A stretch of 7,910 nucleotides of DNA. It comes from an uncultured Ruminococcus sp. GTDB taxonomy: Bacteria; Bacillota; Clostridia; Oscillospirales; Ruminococcaceae. The stretch is taken from assembly GCA_947173865.1 (NCBI GenBank), contig CAMWGS010000087.1, positions 1 through 7,910 of the forward strand, written 5' to 3'. The translations under genes and the position numbers were made by a program. Positions within the stretch are counted from its first letter, which is position 1; every line of letters begins with the position of its first letter. Of this stretch, positions 6,466 through 7,910 are shown piece by piece. Below the pieces are notes generated by a model. The model saw nothing but the letters and a program-made list of their open reading frames with translations. It was not told where the DNA came from and did not search any database.

Positions 6466-7910
6466 TTATTCAGATGACCGACCCGCACGTATACCGATAA
6501 CAGTTATATCGTCGGCATGAAGTGTGGGGTTAAATACATCAGCCTTTGCACATATTTCGTCAACAATTTTTTTAATGTCGCTTGTACTGAGAAGGAGTTC
6601 TTTTATAAAGCGGTATTCGGTCTCACTGATTCCGTCCGAAAACATAATAATTATATCGCCCTCCTCAAAGTCATAACTACACGAAAACGTTTCCGAACGG
6701 CTGTAAATTCCTATCGGGAAAGTAGGTGCTACAACTTTCATGACATTTCCCCTGTGACGTATGAGTGTGGCGGATGCACCTGATTTTATTACAGTAAGAC
6801 CACAAGTATCAAGGTCAACACAGATAGCATCAAGAGTTGCAAAAGTTTCATCAGGAGACTTTGTGACCATTACAGAGTTTATAAGTTTTATTGCCGAATG
6901 ATAGCTCACACCACTTCCTATAAGACGGCGGAACATCTGTACAACCATTCTTGACTCAACAGCAGCACTTTTTCCGCTTCCCATTCCGTCGGAAAGAATA
7001 ACATACGACATTCCCGTACCGTCGCTGAAAAATGCCGATGTATCACCGTTTTCACCTGCGTCCTCCGCACATACGGAAGCAACGTAAACGTCAAGTTTAT
7101 ATGCAGGACGTTCAAAAAGTCTTATACGTATTTTCTCACCCGAATTTACAGGAGAAGCACAGTCAAGATGTATTTTAAGCTCATCTGAAACAAGGTCGCA
7201 GACTCTTGTAAAATTTTCGGGAGCATTGTTACAGTTAAAATACAGTTCAACATGAAGTCGGTTTCCCGAATTGTAATATGCAATTATGTCTGACGGAAAA
7301 AAACCGAATTTATTCAGTTTGTTCGTGACCATTTTGCTTATCGGTGCTGAATACCTGATGTCAGGAGGTTCGCCGACTGAATCTATAATTTCCTCCATGG
7401 TTTTTATCTGCTCGGAAAGAAGTGACATATTTTCTGAATATCTGAGTGACATAAGCCGTGATTCTGCTTTTTCCCTTGCCACCTTTTTATAAAAACGCAT
7501 AAGTCCTTCACTGTAAATACACTGTCTGAGTTCATAGGGAAAATTTTCAGCGGAAAACTCTGTCATTTCGGAAAGCTTACGGAAACCAGTCTTTGATGAC
7601 GAATAATTCTTCTGCCAGCACTCCGACTTATTAGCACAGCAGGTACAGACAGCATTTATAACTTCCTGTGTACTTATATTCTTTTCATTGTTCCTGAAAA
7701 GCATGACGGAAATTTTTTCGGATTCCGTACGGATTGTTCTCATAGTACCTGAAAGAAAGTTCATTCTTGCATTTATCACTTCGGGAAGTGCGGAAGTAAC
7801 ATCACTGCCAGTCGTGACCCACTTGTCCGAATACGCAGGAGAAATCACAAGAAAGATTACCGCTGCACACACTATGTCAAGCATACTGTATATGCTGTTT
7901 TGTGTAATAC
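6466..7910 (-). CDS. spoIIE: Stage II sporulation protein E, PPM phosphatase (5' partial)
   Basis: SpoIIE dephosphorylates the anti-anti-sigma factor SpoIIAA to activate sigma-F in the forespore and acts at the polar division septum. The frame is open to the window edge. The ATG at 7884 is probably internal, since upstream codons (ITQNSIYS) read through, and full-length SpoIIE is about 800 aa with an N-terminal set of membrane segments. Numbering from that ATG, the visible part starts with the last membrane segment (about 2-16, IVCAAVIFLVIS). A cytoplasmic region follows with a Cys cluster (C80, C82, C83, C89) and a helical stretch (about 130-170). The PPM domain (about 265-468) has SDGMGSG (298-304, Asp299), TFATLD (347-352), PTFPIGI (387-393), GDIIIMFSDGI (409-419, Asp417) and HADDIT (456-461, Asp459). 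The three metal-binding aspartates are therefore present and the enzyme looks active. About 300-350 N-terminal residues lie outside the window. A general SpoIIE-domain phosphatase is possible but less likely given the membrane segment and the Cys cluster. Confidence 0.92.
   Translation of the reverse strand, partial: ITQNSIYSMLDIVCAAVIFLVISPAYSDKWVTTGSDVTSALPEVINARMNFLSGTMRTIRTESEKISVMLFRNNEKNISTQEVINAVCTCCANKSECWQKNYSSSKTGFRKLSEMTEFSAENFPYELRQCIYSEGLMRFYKKVAREKAESRLMSLRYSENMSLLSEQIKTMEEIIDSVGEPPDIRYSAPISKMVTNKLNKFGFFPSDIIAYYNSGNRLHVELYFNCNNAPENFTRVCDLVSDELKIHLDCASPVNSGEKIRIRLFERPAYKLDVYVASVCAEDAGENGDTSAFFSDGTGMSYVILSDGMGSGKSAAVESRMVVQMFRRLIGSGVSYHSAIKLINSVMVTKSPDETFATLDAICVDLDTCGLTVIKSGASATLIRHRGNVMKVVAPTFPIGIYSRSETFSCSYDFEEGDIIIMFSDGISETEYRFIKELLLSTSDIKKIVDEICAKADVFNPTLHADDITVIGIRAGRSSE

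Noticed and set aside
7882..7884. ATG at 7884 as the true start of the phosphatase gene
   Set aside because: The frame stays open upstream to the edge, there is no good SD before it, and it would cut into a membrane segment of SpoIIE; the gene is treated as 5' partial.

Overview
The window looks like chromosomal DNA from a spore-forming or sporulation-derived Firmicute of the class Clostridia, most likely Ruminococcaceae/Oscillospiraceae. Three things point there: a SpoIIE-type sporulation phosphatase; a separate glgC plus glgD pair, which is the Firmicutes form of ADP-glucose pyrophosphorylase; and a small protein resembling DUF6514. Strong AGGAGG-type ribosome binding sites and a moderately AT-rich composition agree. 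The family-level placement is inference.

All genes lie on the minus strand, so transcription runs from high to low coordinates. (1) 7910-6466 is the C-terminal part of spoIIE, from its last membrane segment through the PPM phosphatase domain; its 5' end is outside the window. (2) 6465-6289 is an intergenic region with an imperfect hairpin followed by a U-run (possible terminator), then a good sigma-A-type promoter just upstream of glgB. (3) 6288-391 is a compact glycogen synthesis operon, glgB-glgC-glgD-glgA. The gaps are 69 nt (glgB-glgC, with a small hairpin), 16 nt and 14 nt. (4) 386-354 is a clear Rho-independent terminator. (5) 307-279 is an extended -10 promoter driving a small DUF6514-like gene (254-1) that runs off the window.

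The four glg genes form a whole pathway from glucose-1-phosphate to branched glycogen. GlgC, probably with its degenerate partner GlgD, makes ADP-glucose. GlgA polymerises it into alpha-1,4-glucan, and GlgB adds alpha-1,6 branches. The order matches Bacillus subtilis glgBCDAP without glgP, because the operon closes at a terminator right after glgA.

I found no mobile element, CRISPR array, RNA gene or clearly new system. The points most worth checking are the Lys-to-Ala change at the KTGGL position of GlgA, the lysine-rich C-terminal tail of GlgB, the loss of active-site motifs in GlgD, the spoIIE-glg neighbourhood with a weak sigma-E-like sequence, and the glgB-glgC intercistronic hairpin.
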